A DNA stretch of 64,000 nt from positions 2,108,001 through 2,172,000 of the forward strand of contig NC_014259.1 in NCBI RefSeq assembly GCF_000196795.1, given 5' to 3'. The position numbers and the translations under genes are program-made. How positions within the stretch are numbered: position 1 is the first letter of the stretch; every line of letters starts with the position of its first letter. This document shows, in pieces, positions 63,905 through 64,000 of this stretch. The notes beneath the pieces are model-generated. The model did not search any database and was not told the DNA's origin. It saw nothing but the letters and a program-made list of their open reading frames with translations. The stretch is from Acinetobacter oleivorans DR1. Lineage in GTDB: Bacteria; Pseudomonadota; Gammaproteobacteria; Pseudomonadales; Moraxellaceae.

Positions 63905-64000
63905 AGAAGCTGTAATATAATCGCCCTTTACTATTTTCCTGTTCAAGTTATATCTAATCAAAAATTATAATATTGGTTAAACTTGATATTGATCCGCTTT

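Overview
The window looks like chromosomal DNA of an Acinetobacter, most likely a member of the A. calcoaceticus-baumannii complex. The reasons are the AT-rich composition, short ATGA-type gene overlaps, A/T-flanked hairpin terminators, antABC proteins that closely resemble what I recall of the A. baylyi enzymes, an indole-degrading gene set of the iif type, and a pqqABCDE operon followed by a dipeptidase. I saw no rRNA, tRNA, CRISPR array, integrase or insertion sequence.

Layout. 1-2.8 kb: end of a chaperone-usher pilus operon (usher tail, tip adhesin) and an exported protein of unknown function. 2.8-13 kb: mixed accessory genes. These are a class III alcohol dehydrogenase, a large possibly TIM-barrel protein, a catalase-like lipoprotein, two paralogous small proteins of unknown function, several very small genes (a possible zinc-knuckle protein and two single-span membrane peptides), a GFA-family protein, a phospholipase D family protein and a uracil-DNA-glycosylase-fold protein. 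13.4-17.8 kb: the PQQ operon pqqABCDE plus an M19 dipeptidase. 18-19.8 kb: a 5'-nucleotidase-like lipoprotein.

19.8-43.6 kb is an iron island. It contains a degenerate Fur-like regulator, a TonB receptor, an RND pump, entA-entC-entE-entB, a Fes-type esterase, an MbtH protein, a 2,383-residue two-module NRPS, an EntS-like exporter, a 4'-phosphopantetheinyl transferase and a three-gene PepSY-type inner-membrane module. Putative Fur boxes sit at each divergent promoter. My reading of the NRPS pocket residues gives a basic amino acid (lysine is the best match) for module 1 and serine for module 2. This predicts a 2,3-dihydroxybenzoyl-Lys-Ser type siderophore, possibly a cyclic trimer, rather than enterobactin or bacillibactin.

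43.6-46.3 kb: a molybdate importer modABC with a short ModE-like regulator and a ModE-type operator. 46.4-59.9 kb is an indole/anthranilate catabolic island. antABC converts anthranilate to catechol. The divergent iif-type operon converts indole to anthranilate. An OprD-type porin, an AAHS-type transporter and two AraC/XylS-type regulators accompany them. Three promoters in this island (antA, iifA, porin) carry tandem sites of the XylS/BenR form TGCA-N6-GGNTA, or close variants, which suggests one shared control logic. 60-62.5 kb: 3-hydroxybutyrate dehydrogenase and a GntP-type permease. 63-63.8 kb: an exported metallo-beta-lactamase-fold protein of subclass B3 type.
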